From Phyto melanocephala (taxonomy: Eukaryota; Arthropoda; Insecta; Diptera; Rhinophoridae), in assembly GCA_941918925.1 (NCBI GenBank), contig OW799233.1, positions 155,228,845-155,292,844 on the forward strand: 64,000 bases of DNA, given 5' to 3'. The notes under the pieces were generated by a model. That model made no database searches and had not been told where the DNA came from. It saw nothing but the letters and a program-made list of their open reading frames with translations. The position numbers were made by a program, and so were the translations under genes. Below, piece by piece: positions 1 to 10,850 of this stretch (position 1 is its first letter; the number at the start of each line of letters is the position of its first letter).

Positions 1-1
1 T

Positions 2-637
2 GCAACAGCATATTCGTTGCCTGACAGAAATCAACTAACCTTGATAGAAAAACTAGAAGAGCACATCTCTAAATATGGAAAACCGACTAAAATAATAGCA
101 GATAATGAGTTTAATACACTTAGGATAAAAGAATTTTTAACAGAGCAAGGCATCGAATTACACATAACCAAACCCAATAGTCATACAGGTAACGCAGATA
201 TAGAAAGACTACATAACACTATTGCAGAGAAATTCAGAGTCCTATATCAAGTTAACAAAGGGTTATCCATACAACAGATAATTCAACGAAGCATTAGAAA
301 CTACAACGATAGGTATCATTCAGGTATAAAAAGTTCACCAAACGACGTACAAGATGGGCGGGTAGACCTAGAGAAAATTAAAAATAATCTAGAAGAAGGT
401 AGAAGGAAGAATATTGACAAACTTAATTTGAAAAGAGAAGAGTACAGGGAAATAAGACAGGAAGGTTTTGTAAAAAATTACAAAGCTGTTAGACATAAAG
501 AACAACCGAAATATAGGAAATTAAAACTGGAAAATATTCACTCATGTAACATTAAACGACCATTAAAATTTTCAGATGTTGACAATATTAACGATACTAA
601 CATGGTTTCCACTGATCACGGGCCTAATGACAACTAG
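2..637 (+). CDS. pol: pol polyprotein, C-terminal integrase part (errantivirus)
   Basis: The frame is open from base 2, so this is the tail of a pol protein that begins left of the window; the UUG at 17 is not a real start. The visible part is the end of the integrase catalytic core: an acidic D in the motif ADNEF and a glutamate in GNADIERLH about 34 residues later, matching the last D and the E of the D,D(35)E triad. After the core comes a lysine- and arginine-rich C-terminal tail of about 120 residues, as in gypsy-group integrases. It ends at a TAG and overlaps the env start by 62 bases. Integrase inserts the cDNA copy into the host genome. No frameshift is visible. Confidence 0.85.
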   Translation, partial: ATAYSLPDRNQLTLIEKLEEHISKYGKPTKIIADNEFNTLRIKEFLTEQGIELHITKPNSHTGNADIERLHNTIAEKFRVLYQVNKGLSIQQIIQRSIRNYNDRYHSGIKSSPNDVQDGRVDLEKIKNNLEEGRRKNIDKLNLKREEYREIRQEGFVKNYKAVRHKEQPKYRKLKLENIHSCNIKRPLKFSDVDNINDTNMVSTDHGPNDN

Positions 638-2081
638 AATGCTAACGGAAAAAAACGGATACATTGAAATTTTTATGAGGAATCAGGAAATAGTCAAGGA
701 CTCGGACACAATATTACACATAGTAAATTTACGCGACATAGAATACATCTTGGACCAAATGACGGAGAATGTTATTTTAATGCGAACAGAAAATAGGGAA
801 ATACTTCAACTAGAATTGTCAGATGCTAGAAGTAAATTCACGACACTAGTACCTCAGCAAAATAGACAAAGACGCGGACTAATTAATGGAATAGGCAGTG
901 TATCGAAATTTTTATTTGGAACAATGGATAATGAAGACAGGCAAAATATTCAAAAACATTTATTCGATATTAATGAAATTAGGGAAAATAACAATCAACA
1001 AATAATAATTAATGATTATTTTAATATTACTTTAAACCATCTGAAAATGATTGTTAAAAATGATAGGAAATTAATAGAGGAGGAATTGAATTCCATAAAC
1101 AAAAGATTAGAGGAAGAATACGATAGAACAAGGTATTTGGAACAATTAACAAATATAAAATCAATTAAAAGTAAAATAGAGCACCTACAGGATAACGTGA
1201 TATCCGCAAAACAGGGAATTGCTCATCCAAGTATTTTAACTTACAATGAAATTAGCAAATATAAAATTGATTATAATAAATTAAAATATATTCAAATGGG
1301 AACAGCATTCTATAATAATTCATGTCTAATTTTCGCTATAAAAATACCTAAAACATTTATTACAGCTAGATTAAGATTTATTGTACCACTACCCAATGAA
1401 CACAACCAAGAAATAGATTATAAGATGGAACAAATTTTGGAACATGAAAATAAGAGTTACATATTTGAAGAAAACAGACATTTGAAAGATTTAAAATTAA
1501 GTAACCATTGTATAATAAAAAATGATTGTCAACTAGTAAAAAATAGAGACTTAGAAATAATTCAATTAGATATAGACACAGTTATAATAAAAAATTCAAT
1601 AAACATAAGTATCATACAAAACTGTAATTTGGAAAATATTACTCTAAATGAAAATTACTTAATAAATTTTAATAATTGTTCAATAAGAATTAAAGACTAT
1701 TACTTTTCAAATATTGTGGAAAACATAAAAGAAACACAAATTATAGAAAACATTAACACAATTAGAAATTTTACAAACAAACTATCATTTCAAGAAATAG
1801 AAATTGAACATAAAAATAATGTAAAGAATATTAATGTATTAAAATACCACACTAAGTTAACATACGGATGTAATATTGTCATTATATTTGTAATACTTAC
1901 TTTAATTTTAATAATTGTAATAAAACATAAAAATATTAAAATAATATTAAATAAAAGAATTCAGGAGAATTCTAATCTAAAGGAGGGAGAAGTTACATAT
2001 ACAAATCCCTCTATACACACATATATACGAAATGACCCTATAGATGATTTTTTAAATAAAATACAAAACATAAATAAGTAA
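576..2081 (+). CDS. env: Env glycoprotein of an errantivirus
   Basis: A 501-residue ORF with the layout of an insect retroviral Env, related to baculovirus F proteins. A hydrophobic N-terminus (about residues 1-20) acts as a signal peptide. A furin-type site RQRR lies at residues 97-100, followed directly by GLINGIGS, typical of the fusion peptide of this family. The middle is helical and rich in I, N and K, with several cysteines. A single membrane span lies near residues 430-449 and is followed by a cytoplasmic tail of about 52 residues. The protein would sit in the envelope and mediate fusion. No stop or frameshift is visible. The last 91 bases run into the putative LTR. In errantiviruses env is often expressed from a spliced RNA; no splice site was assigned here. 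Confidence 0.85.
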   Translation: MLTILTILTWFPLITGLMTTRMLTEKNGYIEIFMRNQEIVKDSDTILHIVNLRDIEYILDQMTENVILMRTENREILQLELSDARSKFTTLVPQQNRQRRGLINGIGSVSKFLFGTMDNEDRQNIQKHLFDINEIRENNNQQIIINDYFNITLNHLKMIVKNDRKLIEEELNSINKRLEEEYDRTRYLEQLTNIKSIKSKIEHLQDNVISAKQGIAHPSILTYNEISKYKIDYNKLKYIQMGTAFYNNSCLIFAIKIPKTFITARLRFIVPLPNEHNQEIDYKMEQILEHENKSYIFEENRHLKDLKLSNHCIIKNDCQLVKNRDLEIIQLDIDTVIIKNSINISIIQNCNLENITLNENYLINFNNCSIRIKDYYFSNIVENIKETQIIENINTIRNFTNKLSFQEIEIEHKNNVKNINVLKYHTKLTYGCNIVIIFVILTLILIIVIKHKNIKIILNKRIQENSNLKEGEVTYTNPSIHTYIRNDPIDDFLNKIQNINK

Positions 2082-2589
2082 TGAAAAGTAATGTAAAACT
2101 CATTTCCTGTTTGTTTAAAGAAATTAAAACAAAATTTTTAAATCAGACCTATTTTTCGGTCGCAATTCCAAGAATTGCAACAGCCAAAATTAAAATAATA
2201 ATTTGTTTAATAAATTATATGTAAATCTATTGTATCAGCAAATTTAACAATAATGCGCTTCCGCTCCAATAAGAGTTCATTTAATTCCAGACATTTTTCG
2301 TAAGAATTGTTTTCGACAAATAAATTAAACAAAGAATTACAAATCAATAAACTGCAAGTTGGCAATTTATTAACTTTAATAATTTTAACCAATCAAAATT
2401 ATGCTAATACAATGGATAATAAAAATAATAACAGTATAAACAAGAAAAATAGAATTGTAAGACTCAGTCTTAGTTTCCCCATTAAGTGTTTAAGTCAAGT
2501 GTTTTTAAATAAAGATAATTTTTGTCGTAACAGAAAAGAATAAACGGTTTTTTTTATTTTTAATTAAAATCGAATCCGGTTATTTAAAT
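1991..2589 (+). repeat. Putative 3' LTR of the errantivirus
   Basis: Begins AGTTAC directly after the purine tract AAAGGAGGGAGA, as gypsy-group LTRs begin with AGT. An AATAAA poly(A) signal is at 2539-2544, and a short hairpin (GCAATTC-CAA-GAATTGC) is near 2161-2177. The end at 2589 is inferred from the following CGCG, a plausible 4-bp target duplication of the ZAM type. The 5' LTR is outside the window, so the length of about 599 bp cannot be confirmed. Confidence 0.55.
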
Positions 2590-3660
2590 CGCGCGTTACT
2601 ACGCCACAAACTAAAAAAATTTGGAAGAAAAATATTTAATACATATGTATACATATATCTATATATGTATCTATTTATATAAAAGTGAAACTGTGTATGT
2701 GTGTGTATGTGTGTGTGTGTTAGCTATAGACTCCAATACCGGACTCAAACTTTAGCAAGTTGTTGTACACATGCCAGGGAGTGTTTATGGGTGGTAAAAA
2801 TTGGCTGGTCTACGCCCATAAAAAATAACTTATCATTTTTAGCTACTTGCACTTGACCGATTTTTCTGAAACTTTGCACGCATATTAAACTCTCGTGATT
2901 ATACAATTTTATCATTAGAAAAGTGGGCAGTGCCCCGCCCATAAAAAAATTATATTTTTGAGGTACTTGCACTGGACCGATTTTTCTGAAACTTTGCACA
3001 CTTTTTGAGCTGTCATGACTATAAAGTTTTGTGATTAGAAAAGTGGGTAGTGTCACGCCCAAAAAAAGTTATAATTTTCAGCTACTTGAACTTCACCGAT
3101 TTTTCTGAAATTTTGCAATCATATTGAGCTGTCATGACTTTACAGTTTTGTGATTAGAAAAGTGGGCAGTGACACGCCCATAAAAAAGTTTAAATTTTTA
3201 GCTTCTTGCACTTGACCGATTTTTCTGAAACTTTGCTCACATTTTGACCTGTCACGACTGTACAATTTCGTGATTAGAAAAGTGGGCAGTGCCACCCCCA
3301 TTTAAAATAAGTTATTATTTTCAACTGTTTCTACGCATTCCAATGGTTCCCACCAATTTTCCTTTCAATTTCAAGCGACTACAGTTTTCAGTTCGCCTTG
3401 CATTCGCTATTGCCATCAACAAAGCTTAATCTCTGCGTGTTGCAAGATTGAATTTGGAAAATCCACATGGCCAGCTGTACGTCGCATGCTCCAGAGTGGG
3501 AACACCAAAAAATTTGTTCATTTTTACAGCAAATGGAAAAACCAAAAATATTGTATACAATAAAAATCAATAAAATATTATTTTTAATATATTCGACTAA
3601 AATTCAGAATGCATTTTTATTCATCAACGGGCGCAGCAACGCGGGCCGTGCTTGGCTAGT
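2590..3660 (-). repeat. Dispersed repeat V with a 120-bp tandem array and (TG)n end
   Basis: A minus-strand copy runs from a CCCGCGTTGCTGCGCC-like head near 3630-3659 to a tail near 2690-2730 with (GT)n and TAGCTATAGACTCC. Between them are about four tandem units of 119-120 bp: the core accgatttttctgaaa recurs at about 2857, 2977, 3095 and 3216. A second, forward copy of the head is left at about 2590-2605, beside the errantivirus. A plus-orientation copy lies at 23.46-23.96 kb. Non-coding; open frames across it are by-products of the periodicity. Confidence 0.75.
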
Positions 3661-4857
3661 ATGTATATATAAAAGAAAAACATTAAAGATTTTTGGGGGG
3701 GGGGTAGCGAAGCTCACCGGGTTAGCTAGTAAGAAACAAGAATGCGAGTTTGGGCGTTTCTACTTAAGACCATCAACAATTTTACCGAGTTTTAGCGATT
3801 AGGTAGACAATTTAACCATTTTGGCTAGCCTTGGAATTAGATTTTAAAAAATCCACGATTCGAAATTGCGAAATGAAATCCAGTACCGCAATAGAATATT
3901 TTTTTAAATGATACGTGAAATAAAAAAAAAATTTTACGTATTTAAATTACTGAGGATGTTTCAAAATTATTGAATTTTCGTTATACATATTTACAAAAAA
4001 CATTGTGCTAATTCTGATGTAATGTTTATATCTACCTGCTATAAGTTATATTATAAACTTTTGGTAAATTCAAGGTTAATATACCTTCGGTAAATTTAAA
4101 AATGTTTTTATCGAAAATGTTATTTTTCAAAAATTTTTAATAATTTTAATTTAAGAATATTATGAAGGTTTGGTATTACGACAAAATAATTCACCAAATG
4201 AATATACCAAAGATATATTTTTTATATGTATTAAGTACTTTTTCAATTTCAATTCAATTTATTTAAAGTAATATTAATTCTATATACATTTGACTTAAGT
4301 ATAAGAGTAAAGAGTTTAGGAACTTTGTTCCTTTTCTACTTAAATATAATATTTTAACTTTAAAAGCTATGTACTACAATATATAAATGGAAGGGAAAAT
4401 TTTAATAAAACCTTTATGAAGCGGGGGTATAAGATAAAATTAAAAGATAGGTCAAAATAAAATTATGCTGAGCTCAGTTCATTAATGTGTGGGTATTGTG
4501 AGAATTATATAAATATATATAAAAATCGTAAGTAAGTACTTATTTTTTTATAATATTTACTTAATATATATTTTTTTTTCGAAGAAAAAAACTTAATATA
4601 AACTATTAAACTTATTAAAGCACCTATTGCGGTCTAAGATATAATTAATCATGGGTTTTTATCTATTTACAAAATTTGTTTATGCTTGACGTAAAGTAAA
4701 AAACTATTCCTCCCATTTAATTTAATAGCACATTAAAATTTTTATTAAAATCACCCAAATATTATTGTAATAAACCAAATTTATCTTTTTTACAAAAAAT
4801 TCATTTAAATATATACTTATTGCTGAATTTATTTTTAATTAGAATCGGAGTACTTAC
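3661..4857. other. AT-rich stretch, probably intron of the gene starting at 5125
   Basis: A short motif near 3705-3730 (gaagctcaccgggttagctagt) is the end of a common insect repeat whose opposite end, ctagctgacccggcaaacg, is seen at 32.97 kb. The rest is AT-rich with no coding frame. It lies directly downstream of a strong minus-strand splice donor, so it is probably intronic. Confidence 0.5.
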
Positions 4858-5125
4858 CGGGCTTTTTTTTCATAACTGGTGTCGCGACTTGTGAGGCTGA
4901 AGCTGAAGAAGCCTCCGAAGTGGTGCCAGTTGCGCTGGTACCCAAAACAGCACCTGATGCTGCTGATGCAGCATTAGAAACAATAGAACCTAATTGGGAT
5001 GATAAGGATTCTGTGCGACGAAATGTTTCGCGCAAACGATTTAAGGAGGAAATAGACGGAGAATGAGATATAACACTAGTCGAATCTTCACTTTCTTGAC
5101 GCAATAAAATATTATGTGTGGACAT
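4858..5125 (-). CDS. First coding exon of an unrecognised gene running off the left edge
   Basis: The exon starts at an ATG (5125) and encodes about 89 residues beginning MSTHNILLRQESEDS. The N-terminal half is serine-rich with a short basic and helical stretch (SLNRLRETFRRTESLSSQLG); the second half is low-complexity A, S and T. It ends at a consensus donor G|GTAAGTA (intron begins at 4857). Reading into the intron gives a stop soon after, which supports splicing. Codon use and GC content are higher than in the flanks. I do not recognise the protein; it looks disordered, with possible phosphorylation sites. No following exon was found between 4857 and the left edge, so the errantivirus may lie inside its first intron. 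Confidence 0.65.
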
Positions 5126-5421
5126 TTTTTTAATATTTTGTTATAAAAAGTTCTTTTAAAGCACTTTATTTCTAACACTGCACTTTTTAACACACTATAA
5201 AATTTGTATTTAACACAACAAACAAAAAATTATTTATATTTTAAAATTTACAATTTATAAATATTTTTTAGTAAAAAAATATTAGAGAAATTTGTAATTA
5301 AAAACTATAATAAATAAAAGGAATGTTATGATAACAGGTTGTATTATGAAAAAAATATATAAAACAGCTGCTTAGCAGTGTTGCCAAGTCTTTAAAAATT
5401 ATACTTTATATCTGTGGCCTT
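5126..5421. other. Upstream region of the minus-strand gene at 5125
   Basis: AT-rich, with no coding frame. By position it should hold the promoter and 5' UTR of the minus-strand gene. No clear TATA or initiator could be fixed. Confidence 0.35.
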
Positions 5422-5647
5422 GAGCTAAAAGGGCCAATGTCACTTTTTAGCTCTTTTGAGTTAATCATTGCATTAGATTTGTATTCTCGCTCTATTTCAG
5501 TATGGTAAACAGCTAAAGTCATACTTAACCCAGAACAGCTTCATAAATAAAATTCTGGCCAATGTCACTATTCAAGCATATATAAAAGTTAGAGTTCAAT
5601 TCAAGTTTTCTCAAAAGTAAATATTTTGATATTGGCCCTTTTAGCTC
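5422..5647. mobile_element. MITE with 17-bp terminal inverted repeats
   Basis: Perfect inverted termini GAGCTAAAAGGGCCAAT at 5422-5438 and 5631-5647; 226 bp long and non-coding. No convincing target duplication. It lies about 300 bp upstream of the start codon of the minus-strand gene. Confidence 0.6.
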
Positions 5648-5754
5648 CACGATATTACAATGATGGTGTTATTTAAGGAATTTGCGCATACTGACAAATA
5701 TACAAGACCTAAATCAATGAAAAATTTCTGCATAACAGTTATAACCCCACGTGA

Positions 5755-6110
5755 TATATATTCCTTTTTTCTTCACAATGTATGTAAGCGTATATAAAGT
5801 TTTGTCATTCCGTGTAAAATTTTTACAATATTAATTTCTGACCCCATAAAGTATATATTTTCTAAAAACTTACGAATAGGGAAGTCGATTGGAAAATTAA
5901 AAATCCAAGATGGCGCCCTAGATTAAGTAGCAAATTTATTAGTCAATTATAGTAGTACTGATTGGTCTACTTTAACTCCCACAATATTGGTATCAAATGA
6001 AAGGGCTTGACCAGTAAAATACAGAAAACTTAAACCGAGCTATTTTATGTGTATATTCTGTAGGATGTAATTCCACCTCCTAGTCTAGTTATGCACATGA
6101 GTATATAAAA
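5755..6110. repeat. Diverged copy of dispersed repeat family X
   Basis: Shares the blocks 'tttgtcattccgtg', 'gaccccataaagtatatattttct' (interrupted by mismatches) and 'gaagtcgatt' with the better copies at 25.8 and 47.3 kb. Non-coding. 6111-6610 is AT-rich with nothing recognisable. Confidence 0.5.
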
Positions 6111-6610
6111 AAGAAAAAAATATTAATCTGGCTATTGTACAAAAAAAATCTCAAAGATATATTTTTTGTCTAAAACAAAGTGCAACGAATCCTCCTACGT
6201 TAATAAATAATCAGATCCAAAACAATTTGAAAATACTTTATACTGATTAGGCGTTACTTTATCTCAAAGTTTGGTCTGCAAATGATTATAAAGCAAAAAC
6301 TTAATAATTAAATAAGAAACAGTTTTTAAAAATGCGATTATTTCTATTTCTACTAAAGAATTAATGAAGAATTTTTACGTTAATAAACAATGAGCAGCTA
6401 CAATAATAAATAAAATAAGCAAAATTGATTTAATTTTCTGTACGTATTTTTATCTTTAAAATTAAAAACTTGCGTTTACAGCCCGAAAATGAATTATTAA
6501 AAACATTTTTTTCTGTATACTGCTTTTTACATTTTAACTGTGATCTAAAAAATTTTAATTTTTTCAATAATAAGCTAAATATTTGAATAAGGCTTTTAAA
6601 ATAATAAAAT

Positions 6611-7790
6611 ATATGAGTGATTCACAAGGTGTCTTATCATGTCATATTGTTCTAAAATTTTACAATTGTTTAAAAATGTTTTTGTTGCTTTTCGAACAAA
6701 AAGTGTCTTATAATAATAGAACTTTGTACGCTATTGGGGGATTCACAATAGTGTCATAAAATCATATGTCCTATAATAATAGCATGAAAAATTAAGACTG
6801 TTGTGAACAATCCCTCATAATTAAGTGTGCTATTTTGAATTTAAATCATCTGATTATTTTATAATTATAAAAATAAATATTTGGCTAAATTAAAATATTT
6901 TTTAACTCTAATCCTTGAATTTATTAAATTAGATTATACCACAATATTTTCCATTTCTCAGTTTTACCGCAAATCAGGAATAAATTAAATTTTGTTTGAT
7001 AAACAAAAACAGCAGTCCTTAGCCGATCTTATTTGATGCCGCCAGTGATTTGTTATCAAAAATTAGCAACAGCGCTTAAATTTGGATGTCGGCCCGATAA
7101 AATTAAACAATGAACGGCGACGGCTTACAAAAACTATTGCGGCTTGGCTTAGCCGTTTAGCACAGGTCTCTGCACAATAAGCATAGCGTAAAAAGTTCTA
7201 TTATTCTAAGACACTTTTTGTTTGAAAAGCAACAACAACATTTTTAAACCATTGCAAAATTTTAGAACAACATGACATGATAAGACACCATGTGAATCAC
7301 CCATATGTTTATTGTGCTGTCGTATTTAATAAGCAGAGACCTGTGCTAAACGGCTAAGCCGGCTCAGCCAAGCCGCAATAGTTTTTGTAAGCCGTCGCCG
7401 CTCATTGTATAATTTTATCGGGCCGACATCCAAATTTAGGCGCAGTTGCTAATTTTTGATAACAAATAACTGTTGGCGTCAAATAAGATCGGCTAAAGAC
7501 TCTGCTGTTTTTGTTTATCAAACAAAATTTAATTTATTTGTGATTTATTTACTGGAGTCTGCCATTACAACATCTAAAATGTACTTTTCGCACAAACTGG
7601 CTATTATTTTATTTTTTTCACTTGTTTTTGGCATTATGAAAGAAAATATTTATTTTAACAATTGTTTTACATCAGCTGATTTAATTTCAAAATAGCACAC
7701 TTAATTATAAGAGGTTGTACACAATAGTCTTAATTTTTCATGCTTTTTTTATAGGACATATGATTTTATGACACTACTGTGAATTCTTAT
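6611..7790. mobile_element. Interlocked foldback elements (order A-B-C-A'-C'-B')
   Basis: Three long inverted-repeat pairs are visible. A is at about 6611-6730 and its complement A' at 7193-7308. B is at 6733-6850 and B' at 7680-7785. C is at 6965-7176 and C' at 7318-7550. A and B both begin with a variant of gattcacaa-gtgtc-ta, so the two foldbacks are related. C and C' end with CAGAGACCTGTGC facing inward. The pairs cross rather than nest. No transposase is present. C is GC-richer (ggcttagccg, cggcgacggc) than its surroundings. Confidence 0.75.
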
Positions 7791-8800
7791 ATACATATAT
7801 ATTAAAAAATTCAAAAAGGGTTTTAATAAGCAAATTTTCTTTAATTTTAACAAAACACTGTCTTGACTATTTTATATTTTGCAAGCTAGTGTTGTAAAAA
7901 CATAAAAAACCTTTAACTTATTAAGATACTTCTTTAACTATAACATTGTTAATTTTAAGGAAATTCGGGAATAAAATAGAAAATTAAGAGCAGATATTTT
8001 TTTATAAATGTGCAAAATTTGTACGCCTTAGACAAAAAAACCGAATACATTTTTCTCTAGAACATAAATGGCTATTATTTTATCTGGCAACTACCATGGG
8101 AACATCCAATCAGCTGAGTTGTTCTCGGTTTTGTTTTGTTTTTTTTTTCAAATTCTCTTTTGTTTATCGCCCATATTTGTTGTGTGCACGGCACTTTATT
8201 ATAATGTTTTTAATCGTCTAGTTTTTTTTTATAAATTCGTTGTTAAGCGAGTAGCATTAGACATATTAAAGTCTGCATTACAAGAAGTTTTTGTGCAAGT
8301 AACTAAAAAAGTTTAATTATATAAAATTGCATGAAATATACATGCAAACATTTATAAATAAACAATTATTTTGTGAGTTTTTATTTTGTGTGATTCTGCA
8401 AACAATATTATTTCCGGTTTCAGTGTAAACTAGTGGCGAAGACAGATAAAATAAATAGATAAATTCGTAGTACAAATTAAAAAATAACATCGCATTAACA
8501 AAACAATTTTACACAAATTATTTAAGTAAATACAAATAAACATTTGTGTTCTTCGCTTTTTATATCAAATTTATTGTTGCAAAAGAAAACAAATTTTCAG
8601 TTAATTTCTGCATATTATATTTATGCTAATATATTATTACCATCAATAAAAAGTAAATTTTAAGAATAATTGCAAACGAATAACAGGTAAATGTATGATT
8701 GTCAATTATTTTATTTTGCGAAATAAAAACAAAAAAAGGTATTTGATAGAAAACCCAATAATTTATTACATATGTATGTATATATATGTATATGCAAGTA
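7791..8800. other. Gene-free AT-rich DNA, possible but unproven promoter near 8.07-8.30 kb
   Basis: 8068-8316 is open for 82 codons, but the translation is hydrophobic, matches nothing I recognise and lacks splice or coding support. The stretch has slightly higher GC and an AATAAA follows at about 8358. I see no other structure. Confidence 0.3.
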
Positions 8801-9151
8801 CCCTGCAGGAAATGTCTATGGCGAAATAGTGATTTACTATTGACTCTGTCATCAATTTTACTGACCAGTTATACCCTAGACAATGTTCTTTGCTATAGAC
8901 ATTTAACATGTGCCTGTAATTGAAAATTCACTAGTGACTTTAAAACTATCTAGGTAGTTCGTATGACGACATTCGAACCAGATAATCGTTCATTTAAGTA
9001 AATCTAGCCTATTCTTTTAGTGCTTTTTACCGTATTAAATTAAAATATTATTTTTAAATGTAAAAATAAACTACAGTTCTTAATGACAATATCACCTAAA
9101 GCCATCATAATGGCAGACAAACGCGTTGACAATCCAAGGCTTCCTGCAGTG
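8801..9151. mobile_element. MITE with CCCTGCAGGAA / CACTGCAGGAA termini
   Basis: Inverted termini at 8801-8811 and 9141-9151, flanked by TA on both sides. 351 bp and non-coding, with a smaller internal inverted repeat (aatgtctatgg ... ctatagacatt). Confidence 0.5.
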
Positions 9152-10079
9152 TATATTCTCGTGTTATATGTAAATGTGAATGCATATGATCATACATATG
9201 TATGCAAATAACTGCAAATTCCATTCAAACAATATCTAACCGTACATTAACGAAAGGGAGTAAAAATCATTGAATACCTTTATAAAACTCTTATCCAAAT
9301 AGTGTCACAGTTCAAAAAAAAAAACATACCACCTATGTAATACTTATTGTCAAAAATTAAAGGTTTTGATATTGGTAATAACTCCAACATACATTTTTTA
9401 TACATTCATTTTCGCTTACATATGCAATTTTTTAATGTATAATTAGTTAACTAAAAGCCGGAAATCAAAATTATAAACAAATGCATATGGGCATTTCCAC
9501 AACCGCAACAAAAAAAAAATAAAGTCTAAAAAAGTATGTATGTTGTTTTAACACAATTTTTTAGCGAATCTATTAAATTTAACACATTTTAAAATATTCG
9601 TACGCAAAGTCGAACAGGAATAAAAGTTATGTTTTAAACATTTCGATTGGATATTTTACTTTTTTTTTATATAAAATCTTAATAAGATTATATATAATAT
9701 AAGAAAAGTATAAAAAGAACGATGCGATTGCAACTTACGGTTTTTTTTGTGCTTATCCGTATATTTCGATATTGCGTGCAATATTGAAAAAGAACATTTG
9801 TTATCAGCGAGACGAAAATATTTGTATTGTGAACATCAAATTATAGTAACAAACAGATATTGTTTTGCGAATTAAATTAAAAAAACTTTTATGGAAAGAT
9901 TTTATCGCTCTGCTCTCTTTACGTACTTAAATTTGTAGCGTGCAACATCGTAAGGATACAATGTATTAATTCAAAATAATTTTCTTTTCTAAAATGTCTT
10001 TATTTATAAAATACAATGAAAAATTTGTGAGTCTAGATGAGTAAAAACAGCGGAAAAAAAAATAAAACCAACTGCAAAC
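9152..10079. other. AT-rich spacer
   Basis: No coding frame, RNA gene or clear repeat was seen. It contains short (ATGT)n and poly(A) runs. Confidence 0.4.
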
Positions 10080-10850
10080 GTTAGAGGGAAATGTCAATAT
10101 AATTTAAATTATAGAAAATGAAGCTGAACGTCCACTTTAAATACAACTTTCCATATAACGCTTCATATTAAATTCATATAATTTTTCTATGGACAAAGAT
10201 TTTGGTAGAATAAAGAACTCTATATTGAAATATTTAAGTTAAATTCATTAGCAGAAATTACTTTGACACGCCTACTTTAACGCCCATTTTTTACATATTC
10301 TGCTATCAATGAAATTCAAAAGTCCTTTAAAGTGACAGAATAGGATGAAATTTCGAACATATAGCTTTCAGGTTTATTATATTTCTCGATTTATCGTAAA
10401 TTCATATTATTTATGTATATATAAAAAAAAAAATTTGAACTCAAACGTTAATTATACTATACATATTTTTTAAAAAGTAGATGGATGGTGTTATGCCCAC
10501 ACAAAGTTAATATTATTTTTTAATTACCTCTGGCTACCAAATTATATTCTTCAGTTTGCATACAAATAACACATAGTAAAAAAAGTGAGTAGAATCACTG
10601 CTAATGTAGAAATGCTTCTTAAGGTTTTATAGTAAGACTAAATTTAAAAAAAAACTTAATAGGAAGTCAAAGTTACACAAAGAAAATAATACACATTTTA
10701 GTATAAAAAGTTTATTTCATATTGATTACTGTTAATAAAAAATTATAAATTTTGTGCTATTAAAGTATACAAAATTGTTAGTGGGTATCAAATCGGCACA
10801 GCCGAAAAAATCAATAAAGAATCAATTCTTTATTAAAGATATTTTTTTAA
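10080..10850 (+). repeat. Dispersed repeat family Y, copy 1
   Basis: Shared with 28.3 kb, 31.5-32.2 kb and, reversed, 40.8-41.7 kb. Shared blocks include 'tttgacacgcctactttaacgccca', 'aaagaactctatattgaaata' (with mismatches), 'atgaaatttcgaacatatagcttt' and an end with 'gtgggtatcaaatcggcacagccgaa'. That end hairpin resembles the one of family X. Probably a non-autonomous Helitron- or DINE-like element; this assignment is tentative. Confidence 0.6.

Larger units (their letters stand above)
1..2589 (+). mobile_element. Errantivirus (gypsy-like LTR retrotransposon), 3' portion
   Basis: The window opens inside pol. In order on the plus strand there follow the end of integrase, an overlapping env ORF, a polypurine tract at 1979-1990 and a putative 3' LTR. 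This pol-env-PPT-LTR order is that of insect errantiviruses. The 5' LTR, gag and most of pol lie beyond the left edge. Both visible ORFs are open, so the copy is probably young. The right boundary at 2589 is inferred: the next bases match a CG-rich spot in the dispersed repeat family seen again at 23.47 kb. Confidence 0.85.

Noticed and set aside
2745..3062. 105-codon minus-strand frame
   Set aside because: It lies wholly in the 120-bp tandem array and the peptide repeats with it; a by-product of periodicity.
3388..3802. Two overlapping frames of 60 and 111 codons on opposite strands
   Set aside because: They run across repeat ends, a (G)n run and AT-rich DNA; no splice or domain support.
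8068..8316. 82-codon hydrophobic frame
   Set aside because: T-rich composition explains the hydrophobicity; no recognisable domain and weak start context.
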